Position numbers and translations under genes: made by a program. The notes below the pieces were generated by a model that was given only the letters and a program-made list of their open reading frames with translations, had not been told where the DNA came from and did not search any database. A DNA stretch of 64,000 bases, from NCBI GenBank assembly GCA_026874595.1, contig CM049316.1, positions 15,259,839 to 15,323,838 of the forward strand, given 5' to 3'. Origin of the DNA: Sipunculus nudus. Its lineage: Eukaryota > Annelida > Sipuncula > Golfingiida > Sipunculidae. Numbering within the stretch: the first letter of the stretch is position 1; every line of letters starts with the position of its first letter. Below, piece after piece: positions 61,801 to 64,000 of the stretch.

Positions 61801-63532
61801 ATATAGTAAGAGGGTAATGAAGTCCACTAAATAAGTTGGATAAGAATTGTTTCAAGGCAAAATACATAAACATGATAGTTTTTGTGGTAGGGACTTTACA
61901 GAATACGCAATATTTTGTAAGCATGTGCATGTGAAATGTAAACATGTGTTTCCTTGAAATGTAAAACATTTTGATTTTAAAGTTTGACAGCTAGAAAAGT
62001 AGTCCTGGCTGTCCTACACTGCCTAACTGGAAGAGGATAGTTTCAGTAGAAACAGCATTTTATGGAAGGAAGGGTTATCCTTGGGGAGACCCAACAGCAA
62101 ACTGTACTGACCAGGGATGATTTATGATGATCCCCAGGCTGTTTTAGTAGTTTTAAACATTTAAATCTTCTGAGGGTCTCTATGGACCCACCATCATTGA
62201 TGCGTAGCACTGTGATTTTTTGGGGGTTATCATGAACAATACCACAGTGGATGATCCAGAGGGGACCAGGGGGCCCAGTACTCATCCTTTCGAGCCGCAA
62301 CAACCTTTTTCAGGGTTTTTTACCAATTTTCCTGACCTAGATCCCTCCCTTTCTAGATCTGGGGATATAATTTAAGATTTTGTTATTAGAATTACTGGGT
62401 TGGACTCTCCCCTTTCCTCTAAATCCTGGATCCGCCCCTGTACCATGAATGTGTGACTGGGGCTTTAGGCTAAGATTTTATACAAACAACATGCAATTTC
62501 CGGTATGCGGAACATGGAATGCATGTTGTGTTGAGATTTTTCATATTAACTTTACCTGTCAGTGAGGAATCTTGCTATATTTTCTGTATGTCACATCTGG
62601 TTCACCATGCGGAAAGACCAAATTTGCTACACGTAGCGATTTGTTTTGCTGGATACACATTCTGTATGCCAAATCTGCATATATGGAATCTTGCTTATTT
62701 TAATTGAGTCAATATCAATTTTTATCTGCATGGCAGATCTGCATTCCTTGCATATGTAACATAAGCTTCAGGGTCTCAAATGTGCAATGTATAACAGGAG
62801 AAAGCCAGTCTGGACGCTCCATCAGGATCTTACATTCTTACATTTAGCTTCCTCCTGTGATAACCTTTCTACACTTTAAATGTCCTTAAAAAATTACAAG
62901 GACAAACAGGAAGAAAATCATAAAAAATACTTATGTGATCAATAATTTTCCATTCCAGTTCATTGTTCCACTTATGAACTCATTTTTCCAGTACACAAAA
63001 AATAACAATGACCTAACACAATCATGAGTTATATCTTAGGTCAACCCTATATTAATTGGAACTGTATCGAAATTCTGGCTAATCTGCCAGAACAAGACCA
63101 GCAAAGCATCCAACTCAACTTAAGTCTATACATTACATACATGTTTAGCATTTTTAACTTTAAGAAGTTGACTTTAGTGTCTCTGATGGGAATACCAGTT
63201 GTATCATTGCCTGAATACTGGTACACTTAAAGAAATTCTCCAGATTTTGACTTATGAAGCTGGCTTCACTGGGAAACCATGCATGAAGTTCAAGCTAGAC
63301 TCCTGGCTACCAGGTCATGGGCTCAGTACGTCACATACACAAAGCAAATATGACTTAACTGTTACACATACATATTTATTCACATACCTGATTGTTATTA
63401 TCAGGATTTATAATGAAAAATGTTTCGATGTCCATCTCCTGTAGGTAAGAATCCCGACTAGCACCATCTCCAGGCTCAACACTGTACATGGTGCTTAATT
63501 GTAGCATGGTGGAACTTGTGATGTGTACTCTC
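22882..63532 (-). CDS. adenylyl cyclase, ADCY2/4/7-like, 3' half (14 exons; partial)
   Basis: A membrane enzyme that converts ATP to cAMP, normally controlled by G proteins. In this window it spans 14 coding exons on the minus strand: 63388-63532, 61405-61563, 52490-52545, 48985-49066, 44013-44147, 41594-41689, 40995-41149, 40252-40318, 38491-38649, 38005-38151, 36001-36102, 29469-29580, 28873-28997 and 22882-23004. All borders are AG/GT and the phases chain, giving 553 residues. Visible parts are the C1a end (RVHITSSTM), C1b ([10 protein letters not shown]), TM8-12, and C2. C2 carries the adenine-pocket region [15 protein letters not shown], the catalytic run [15 protein letters not shown] (Asp, Asn and Arg kept), and VKGK near the C-terminus. 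The C2 start [10 protein letters not shown] and the spacing match ADCY2/4/7. The first catalytic half lies beyond the right edge. A stretch of C1b/TM7 is not found. The gene symbol is left blank because the paralogue is not certain. Confidence 0.93.
24600..25990. repeat. GGTGGCGCCACC array, forward orientation
   Basis: About five repeats of a roughly 280-bp unit. Each unit holds two copies of the palindrome GGTGGCGCCACC spaced 130-150 bp. Perfect copies are at 24,628-24,639 and 24,777-24,788, with more near 25,187, 25,335 and 25,464. Mutated copies are near 24,907, 25,055, 25,614 and 25,742. Between palindromes run conserved lines such as 'ctgcagacatccaagctcat' and 'atctcgggaaccgtttgacc'. The same unit occurs inverted at 30.5-32.85 kb. 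Confidence 0.88.
26190..26950. mobile_element. hairpin-ended repeat, family 1 (copy 2)
   Basis: Same ordered blocks as 14,040-14,877. It ends with a GGAC/GACG run (about 26,875-26,915) followed by catgactatagctaaaaa. A truncated relative starts near 24,300-24,600 and an internal fragment lies near 51,750-51,860. Confidence 0.62.
27312..27470. repeat. 26-bp tandem repeat, about 6 copies
   Basis: The unit is gtaggaaaataggtcagact followed by aaaaaa, with gaagg and ggac variants. Related scattered motifs (aaaaagtaggaaaat) occur near 48,480-48,570. Confidence 0.9.
28873..28997 (-). CDS. cyclase exon: C2 catalytic core
   Basis: Reads [31 protein letters not shown], then [10 protein letters not shown]. 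This is the most diagnostic stretch of class III cyclase C2 domains and contains the ribose/transition-state Asn and Arg. The usual WGNTVN is WGDTVN here. The exon starts with two nucleotides that complete a Gly codon split across the intron. The donor is CAG|GTGTGT. Confidence 0.96.
28998..29468 (-). other. cyclase intron (471 bp)
   Basis: AT-rich intron between two C2 exons. The acceptor is ttctttt acag-like. No other feature. Confidence 0.85.
29469..29580 (-). CDS. cyclase exon: C2, preceding the catalytic core
   Basis: Reads [19 protein letters not shown], then [18 protein letters not shown] plus the first base of a Gly codon. It matches the C2 helix and strand before GINHGP in ADCY2/4/7. 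Its 5' edge (acceptor plus about 45 nt) has been copied into the adjoining 70-bp tandem array. Confidence 0.93.
29581..30150 (-). repeat. 70-bp minisatellite made from an exon's 3' splice site
   Basis: Eight units, mostly exactly 70 bp, follow the exon upstream (unit ends at 29,650, 29,720, 29,790, 29,860, 29,930, 30,000, 30,070 and about 30,145). Read on the gene's strand, each contains the end of the intron (tttattacag) and the exon start ACTGCCAAACAGAAGGA. About 45 bases of exon-like sequence follow. The copies carry a 5-nt difference that would shift the frame, so they are not extra coding exons. The outermost copy resembles the true exon edge most closely. Confidence 0.92.
30226..35340. 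mobile_element. large non-autonomous hairpin-type element, family 2 (copy A)
   Basis: Starts near acctacaggcctaatgc and ends with tcgcaggttagctaa. The 3' end read on the other strand (acctgcgaccttatgcga) resembles the 5' start, giving subterminal inverted repeats of about 18 bp. The interior carries about 17 GGTGGCGCCACC-type palindromes from 30,555 to 32,765. Weaker ggcaccacc versions follow near 33.1-33.4 kb. Then come degenerate tandem units sharing 'ccatttgaacaaactt' and 'gagaagaagattttta'. Copies B (44,537-46,859) and C (46,860-48,242) share the 5' and/or 3' parts. The structure is like HINE/pearl-type Helentron derivatives (inference). Confidence 0.62.
30540..32860. repeat. GGTGGCGCCACC array, reverse orientation
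   Basis: About 17 palindromes spaced 115-150 bp inside element A. Perfect examples lie near 31,115, 31,395, 31,672, 31,818, 31,948, 32,064, 32,209, 32,487, 32,612 and 32,749. Spacer text (atgagcttggatgtctgcag) is the reverse complement of the spacer in the 24.6-26.0 kb array. Confidence 0.9.
36001..36102 (-). CDS. cyclase exon: C2 adenine-binding region
   Basis: 34 codons, phase 0 at both ends: [20 protein letters not shown], then [14 protein letters not shown]. The segment EKIKTIGxTYMAAxGL is a C2 signature and includes the Lys that reads the adenine ring. Donor GAG|GTAAGG, acceptor catctgcag. Confidence 0.96.
36103..38004 (-). other. cyclase intron (1.9 kb)
   Basis: Intron between two C2 exons, largely filled by the family 3 element. 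Nothing else recognised. Confidence 0.8.
36496..37680. mobile_element. TIR element with tandem units, family 3
   Basis: Bounded by a perfect 13-bp inverted repeat, GTATCGCCAGACA at 36,496-36,508 and TGTCTGGCGATAC at 37,668-37,680. The 3' end is itself a hairpin (37,654-37,680: GTATC.CCAGAC...GTCTGG.GATAC). Inside are about three diverged units of about 300 bp. They share 'ttcaaggtcaaggtcactct', 'gtcatgacccc', 'ctgtcaagtggcaatgatgg' and a GGCGCCACC-type core (37,018; 37,345). No coding capacity. Confidence 0.68.
38005..38151 (-). CDS. cyclase exon: C2 (metal/effector side)
   Basis: 49 codons: [49 protein letters not shown]. Matches the ADCY2/4/7 stretch with VMFASIxxFxEF and [12 protein letters not shown]. 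In C2 the metal-binding Asp pair found in C1 is naturally absent, which fits the residues seen here. Phase 0 to 0. Confidence 0.96.
38491..38649 (-). CDS. cyclase exon: TM12-C2 linker and C2 start
   Basis: 53 codons: [53 protein letters not shown]. The LW-K-KF / ETM-x-LN / LLENxLPAHVA pattern is that of ADCY2/4/7 at the coiled signalling helix entering C2. Phase 0 to 0. Confidence 0.96.
38650..40251 (-). other. cyclase intron (1.6 kb)
   Basis: AT-rich intron. No repeat family or coding frame recognised. Confidence 0.75.
40252..40318 (-). CDS. cyclase exon: TM12
   Basis: 67 nt encoding [22 protein letters not shown], a clear membrane helix ending in Arg-Gln, just ahead of the cytosolic helix of the next exon. 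The first base completes the Arg codon split from the upstream exon. Small size, so called from phase and context. Confidence 0.88.
40319..40994 (-). other. cyclase intron with donor-site minisatellite
   Basis: A 676-bp intron. Its 5' half (on the gene strand) is a tandem array copied from the exon end. The rest is AT-rich with a (TA)n near 40,480. Confidence 0.8.
40620..40994 (-). repeat. 84-88-bp minisatellite made from an exon's 5' splice site
   Basis: Four extra copies of the exon end plus the intron start lie downstream of the true donor. The landmark gactgagacacc recurs at offsets of about 86, 86, 84 and 88 bp, up to the true exon near 41,017. On the gene strand each copy carries CTCTACACCACAG followed by GTAACTGC or similar and a GT/CA-rich tail. 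The donor GT is kept in three of the four. The period is not a multiple of 3. Confidence 0.9.
40995..41149 (-). CDS. cyclase exon: TM10-TM11
   Basis: Encodes [51 protein letters not shown] plus two bases of an Arg codon. Two hydrophobic helices with a short turn fit TM10-11 of the second membrane block. Donor CACAG|GTAACC, acceptor gattgtag. Confidence 0.9.
41594..41689 (-). CDS. cyclase exon: extracellular loop of membrane block 2
   Basis: 32 codons: [32 protein letters not shown]. Contains two N-glycosylation sequons (NLT, NRT), as expected for the glycosylated loop between TM9 and TM10 in membrane cyclases. Phase 0 to 0. Confidence 0.9.
42036..43798. repeat. 17-bp minisatellite, about 100 copies
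   Basis: The unit is about ccccactaacacgacca with variants (ccccaataac, cccaactaac, atgacctac). It runs for about 1.76 kb with almost no G on the plus strand outside 'acgacc'. A higher-order pattern is visible: blocks with 'acaaccaacccagtaacatg' recur. Open minus-strand frames through it (rich in V, G, W and C) follow from the repeat and are not genes. Confidence 0.97.
43799..43862. repeat. (TA)n microsatellite
   Basis: About 60 bp of near-pure TA directly abutting the 17-bp minisatellite. Confidence 0.97.
44013..44147 (-). CDS. cyclase exon: TM9
   Basis: 45 codons: [45 protein letters not shown]. The hydrophobic helix corresponds to TM9 and the preceding basic, Gln-rich turn to the TM8-TM9 cytosolic loop. 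Donor TCA|GTAAGT, acceptor tttatcag. Phase 0 to 0. Confidence 0.9.
44537..46859. mobile_element. family 2 hairpin-type element (copy B)
   Basis: Starts with aaggcctataggcctaatgc and ends with acattttcgctaa, paralleling copy A. It lacks the long palindrome array but keeps weaker ggcaccacc sites (44,838; 45,974; 46,427), the 'aaggcagttgcccc gagtg' block and the degenerate 3' tandem units. Confidence 0.62.
46860..48242. mobile_element. family 2 element, 3' half only (copy C)
   Basis: Begins exactly where copy B ends. It matches the 3' part of copy A (about 33,960-35,340) in order and length (about 1.38 kb), including a perfect GGTGGCGCCACC near 47,770 and the end ggttcgctaa. B plus C therefore look like an element with a duplicated 3' half. 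Confidence 0.62.
48985..49066 (-). CDS. cyclase exon: TM8
   Basis: One base completing an Arg codon, then [27 protein letters not shown], a membrane helix. Acceptor preceded by a T-rich tract; donor TTG|GTAAAA. In phase with both neighbours. Confidence 0.86.
49341..50944. mobile_element. hairpin-ended element with 302-bp tandem units, family 4
   Basis: The 5' side carries GCCCTCAGCC (49,341-49,350), the inverted match of GGCTGAGGGC at 50,930-50,939. The 3' end is a hairpin at 50,914-50,940, followed by aa. Four or five units of about 302 bp each hold AGGTCAAGGTCA (49,547; 49,842; 50,144; 50,446; 50,747) and a GGTGGCGCC core (49,699; 50,001; 50,303; 50,605). A GACG run precedes the hairpin (50,866-50,896). 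The layout is subterminal inverted repeats, tandem core and 3' hairpin, as in HINE-type elements (inference). Confidence 0.7.
51190..51310 (+). pseudogene. possible LINE-derived scrap
   Basis: A plus-strand frame reads [20 protein letters not shown], then RNLRNQG. The W..KPL.G......WLGL pattern recalls a C-terminal stretch common in some LINE proteins. Short and unconfirmed. Confidence 0.25.
52490..52545 (-). CDS. cyclase short exon, TM7 end / TM7-TM8 loop
   Basis: 56 nt reading [18 protein letters not shown] plus two bases of an Arg codon. Borders ccacacag and GCAG|GTACGTG fit, and the phase links exactly to the TM8 exon. Being short and weakly conserved, it rests on splice sites and phase. 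Its upstream partner carrying most of TM7 is not seen. Confidence 0.68.
52546..52699 (-). other. intron remnant left of the LTR element
   Basis: 154 bp of AT-rich sequence between the short exon and the LTR. No exon. Confidence 0.7.
52696..52699. repeat. target-site duplication ATAA (left)
   Basis: ATAA directly before the left LTR, matched by ATAA at 61,174-61,177 after the right LTR. Confidence 0.8.
52700..53618 (-). repeat. 3' LTR of the Gypsy element
   Basis: 919 bp, TGTTA...TAACA. By eye it is identical to the other LTR except A/T at 53,510 versus 61,065. Small plus-strand frames inside it (60 and 67 codons) repeat identically in both LTRs and are antisense noise. Confidence 0.97.
53619..55170 (-). 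other. long 3' spacer of the Gypsy element with small frames
   Basis: 1.55 kb between the chromodomain frame and the 3' LTR. It holds two adjoining minus-strand frames, 54,995-54,780 (71 codons, with a hydrophobic segment [14 protein letters not shown]) and 54,780-54,538 (80 codons, first codon GTG). They overlap in different frames and show no domain I know. A short (TA)n lies near 54,474-54,492. I see no clear polypurine tract at the LTR edge. Confidence 0.55.
55171..55686 (-). CDS. Gypsy integrase C-terminus with chromodomain (separate frame)
   Basis: 172 codons including the stop. The first part, [20 protein letters not shown], is the GPY/F module of Gypsy integrases. A charged Pro/Asp/Arg-rich linker follows, then a chromodomain-like end with [20 protein letters not shown]. 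Chromodomains of this kind direct insertion to marked chromatin. The frame extends upstream without a stop into 55,840 ([23 protein letters not shown]), so the ATG at 55,686 is not a real start. It is the tail of pol, offset by one frame from the main pol frame. Confidence 0.85.
   Translation of the reverse strand: MAKTPGPTPKLLPKYLGPYYIAIANSNNTYKLIDCRTNKALPAFVHSNRLKKYFDPQDRPTNRRDPPDHPTNDPPSTRVDSSQRDTSSRDRAILDPDSPGRSQTSHDAYAAVNRLMKCSKHQGKRVYFVKWVDKSRKSSWEYADDISPALIREFHIKRTMTGQVRKRKNKR
55829..59056 (-). CDS. pol: Gypsy pol: protease-RT-RNase H-integrase
   Basis: 1,075 codons counted from an in-frame start-like codon. The frame continues upstream to 59,212, so the protein likely begins as a gag fusion. 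Protease: DTGA at residues 16-19. Reverse transcriptase about 340-500 with YVDD at 462-465. RNase H about 605-725 with Asp612, Glu654 and Asp680. Integrase zinc finger His893, His901, Cys931, Cys934. Integrase core Asp963, Asp1023 and Glu1059, with 35 residues between the last two. The frame ends shortly after [10 protein letters not shown]. The segment that normally follows, up to the GPY/F module, is mostly missing. Product would copy the element's RNA and insert the DNA. Confidence 0.96.
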   Translation of the reverse strand: MVTATVNSLEVQCLLDTGAQVSCIDWHTIQNLNNRGTIPFNPVNISYVKGIGNIHVKVMGQVDLTLKLGEFGTTHSFLVLTSSSVPIILGTDYLQKYQAQIDFSHNVLSLMNGKYHIPLCSKGRPSNHSYLRVAINTTCQPLTETILPVYTPDPYFSDTIGQVIPLSLLRKSKRLAGAYSINTLTNSKTVMRVMNPYTKPIKLSQGYPIASFRLLSPTSDAFTIIDRQVSMDINQVSASNTNEDNEKEYYKIAQSLNFNLEGTELNEQERYKLLAFLGSNRDIFATNITELGRTNVFSHSIDTGDETPIRLAPYRVSPTKKAEIDRQVQEMLDTGIIQESTSLWQAPVLLVPKKNGQYRFAVDYRKLNAITKPVSHPLPRIEDVFDSIGQAKARIFSVLDMASGFWQIPMHPDSIDKTGFVTHSGTYTWNVMPFGLRNAPSSFSFTVGTILKGLNFKNAVVYVDDILVYSRNLSEHLTHLSQVFTRLRQANLKLKPSKCHFATPKVNFLGHYITTSGVEMDTAKTQAVATFPQPKNPKQMRSFLGLCNYYRKFVKDYSKIAYPLTRLLHKDIPFNWDTACQNAFTKLKQALTTEPIVLVYPDFDKEFILYTDASDYAIGYILGQKDDHGKERVIAYGGRNLRNNETRWGITDKECLAIIEGIKHYNVYLANDRPFTIVTDHRALTYLDSCKNSSARLARWAMKLQPYKYTIVYKSGKSNVNADALSRRNYDISLQPISREDTRDVSSLSLLSTQTIPDQTSDLVEHRFTYSSQIITPEINQLQELAQASQNYTDATPQQLLEHLLPEITPIQELQGQDEDLIPIIKYLRNKTDLPDNQRLARNVILESQNYFLDNNILYHRYYPRSSSKQKNAPYIQLVIPHILRDDILRSYHDSLAAGCHFGINSTYEALRQKYYWHSMYADITKYIRSCDACQVAKRHFHARDAPLINYPLSSVFSRVHVDVCGPLKTTPKGYKYVLVMVDSFSKWVEAVPLREQNAQSIAKAIYNTFITRFGPPHSLVSDRGANFMSHLIKQLCKLFQITKVETSAYHPASNGQVEVYNRTLVQSLRTSGIP
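59213..59790 (-). CDS. gag: Gypsy gag, C-terminal part with zinc knuckles
   Basis: This frame is open from about 59,790 down to the TAG at 59,213-59,215. It carries the rest of the capsid region ([17 protein letters not shown]), an Arg/Pro/Ser-rich linker, and two nucleocapsid knuckles. The knuckles are [13 protein letters not shown] (CX2CX3HX4C) and [14 protein letters not shown] (classic CX2CX4HX4C). It packages element RNA. It is one frame away from the gag N-terminal part and in the same frame as pol. Confidence 0.9.
59707..60198 (-). CDS. gag: Gypsy gag, N-terminal part (frame-broken)
   Basis: The best start is the ATG at 60,198 ([17 protein letters not shown]). The open frame reaches up to 60,252 only through non-ATG codons beside the LTR. 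It includes a Ty3-type gag/capsid segment ([37 protein letters not shown]). Homologous sequence leaves this frame around 59,790. The last about 28 codons (to the stop near 59,707) are out of register, consistent with a one-base loss or a -1 shift. Confidence 0.88.
   Translation of the reverse strand: MAPTGQKTSSDSTPSGKIDCSVIPMFYGDGDTDAIDWLDRFNTTAVLLGWTKPSVEGLRSDQRAEIFSLKLAPGSVAASWYRSLPLDTRKDFTKLAEAFTQRFARKGQRLAILRTFNTRVFQSNETVDHYIDHLRNMGAQLVNLNRISWTPLKLGFLEESNNT
60235..60254 (-). promoter_or_regulatory. candidate tRNA primer-binding site
   Basis: On the minus strand, three bases after the 5' LTR, the sequence reads TGGTGGAGATCCGG. Starting with TGG, it would pair with a tRNA 3' end ...CCA. 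The tRNA identity cannot be fixed by eye. Confidence 0.5.
60255..61173 (-). repeat. 5' LTR of the Gypsy element
   Basis: 919 bp, same ends as the left copy. It is the upstream LTR for minus-strand transcription and would hold the element's promoter. Confidence 0.97.
61174..61177. repeat. target-site duplication ATAA (right)
   Basis: Matches 52,696-52,699. Confidence 0.8.
61405..61563 (-). CDS. cyclase exon: C1b regulatory region
   Basis: 53 codons: [53 protein letters not shown]. The xYLxxWGAxxPFAHLH pattern is typical of C1b in ADCY2/4/7. Acceptor tcttacag, donor ACG|GTGAGT. Phase 0 to 0. Confidence 0.93.
61564..63387 (-). other. cyclase intron (1.8 kb)
   Basis: Contains the MITE at 62,255-62,440. 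No exon seen. Confidence 0.75.
62255..62440. mobile_element. short MITE with 'ggggcggatccagg' ends, copy 2
   Basis: Same right end as 9,005-9,200 (aaatcctggatccgcccctg) and a similar left end (ccagaggggaccaggggg), with shared inner text such as 'cagggttttttaccaatttt'-like blocks. Confidence 0.6.
63388..63532 (-). CDS. cyclase exon: end of C1a
   Basis: 145 nt; the first base completes the codon before [20 protein letters not shown], then [28 protein letters not shown]. It matches the closing strands of C1a in membrane cyclases (GRVHIxxxTL, VExGxGxxRDxYL, TxFxIxP). Acceptor ttttatag, donor CAG|GTATGTG. The upstream exon with C1a catalytic residues lies outside the window. Confidence 0.95.
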
Positions 63533-63569
63533 CTATAAAAAAGAAAGATTAAGATCCTGTCTCTACTAC

Positions 63570-63993
63570 TAGGGCTGTAATGAGACACATTATCTCACAA
63601 AATGATACGTATTGTGATACTTCCCACAGGATATGATATGATACATGCTATGATACATAAGTGGTATTAGAGTTCTTAATCAAAGTTGCAAGTTATTGCC
63701 TATGCACTTCAAGTTAATGAATATAAAGGATAAATGAAGTAAGAGCTCTTTCAGTTGGTTTGATCATGTGGCTGTTAGCCAATCAGATGCCAATAAACTG
63801 ATTCTTGGCCAATGTAGTTTAACCTTACATGCACTGAGTTGCTGACTATTATTAATGGCAGAAGTCACTATTTAAAAGTCAGGCTTTCTGGTGGATGGTC
63901 ATATATATCATTCACAATATAGATACATTTACATCTGCCATAACTAATATATGACCTAAACTTGTGATGTATCAGTGAATCATTACAGCCCTA
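63570..63993. mobile_element. MITE with 14-bp perfect inverted ends
   Basis: Starts TAGGGCTGTAATGA (63,570) and ends TCATTACAGCCCTA (63,993); 424 bp. The interior repeats 'atgatacg' and 'gtgatac'-like strings. The end type resembles hAT-derived MITEs, but I find no clear 8-bp target duplication. It lies in the intron just upstream of the C1a exon. Confidence 0.75.
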
Positions 63994-64000
63994 ACAAGGC

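Noticed and set aside
1-64000. tRNA, rRNA, prokaryotic operon, terminator or riboswitch features
   Set aside because: None is visible. The intron-exon structure and repeat types show a eukaryotic nuclear region.

Overview
The window reads as nuclear DNA of a marine invertebrate, most likely a bivalve mollusc. That assignment is inferred from AT-rich intron sequence, short conserved exons in long repeat-filled introns, and many interspersed repeats with tandem cores, GACG runs and hairpin 3' ends. There is no bacterial-style gene packing and no operon.

The one host gene I can support is the 3' half of a membrane adenylyl cyclase (ADCY2/4/7-like) on the minus strand, from about 63,532 down to the stop at 22,882. 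Fourteen coding exons can be placed by hand with AG/GT borders, and their phases chain without conflict (1,663 coding nt, 553 residues). They encode the end of catalytic domain C1a, part of C1b, most of the second six-helix membrane block, and the whole C2 catalytic domain. The 5' half lies beyond the right edge. One stretch expected by homology, the C1b end and the start of TM7, is not visible between the exons at 61,405-61,563 and 52,490-52,545. A young LTR retrotransposon sits in exactly that intron.

Region by region: 1-4.4 kb is a cluster of dead LINE fragments. 8.8-10.0 kb is a broken hAT transposase interrupted by a small MITE. 12.2-12.5 kb is an RT scrap. 14.0-14.9 and 16.5-18.0 kb are short non-autonomous elements with hairpin 3' ends. 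21.0-22.9 kb is a 54-bp minisatellite that probably forms the cyclase 3' UTR. 23-52 kb is the cyclase gene with introns packed with repeats. 52.7-61.2 kb is a Ty3/Gypsy element (gag, PR-RT-RH-IN, chromodomain) in sense orientation, with 919-bp LTRs that differ at one noticed position and a 4-bp target duplication. 61.2-64 kb holds the two most 5' exons and two MITEs.

The most unusual signals are: (a) the 12-bp palindrome GGTGGCGCCACC and variants, recurring dozens of times in several otherwise different repeat families within the cyclase introns; (b) two of these arrays in opposite orientation flanking two C2 exons; (c) two minisatellites made by tandem duplication of an exon edge, one multiplying a 3' splice site and one a 5' splice site; (d) repeats carrying perfect inverted nuclear-receptor palindromes (AGGTCAnnnTGACCT) or AGGTCAAGGTCA; (e) a retrotransposon whose gag and pol lie in one frame separated by a single UAG.
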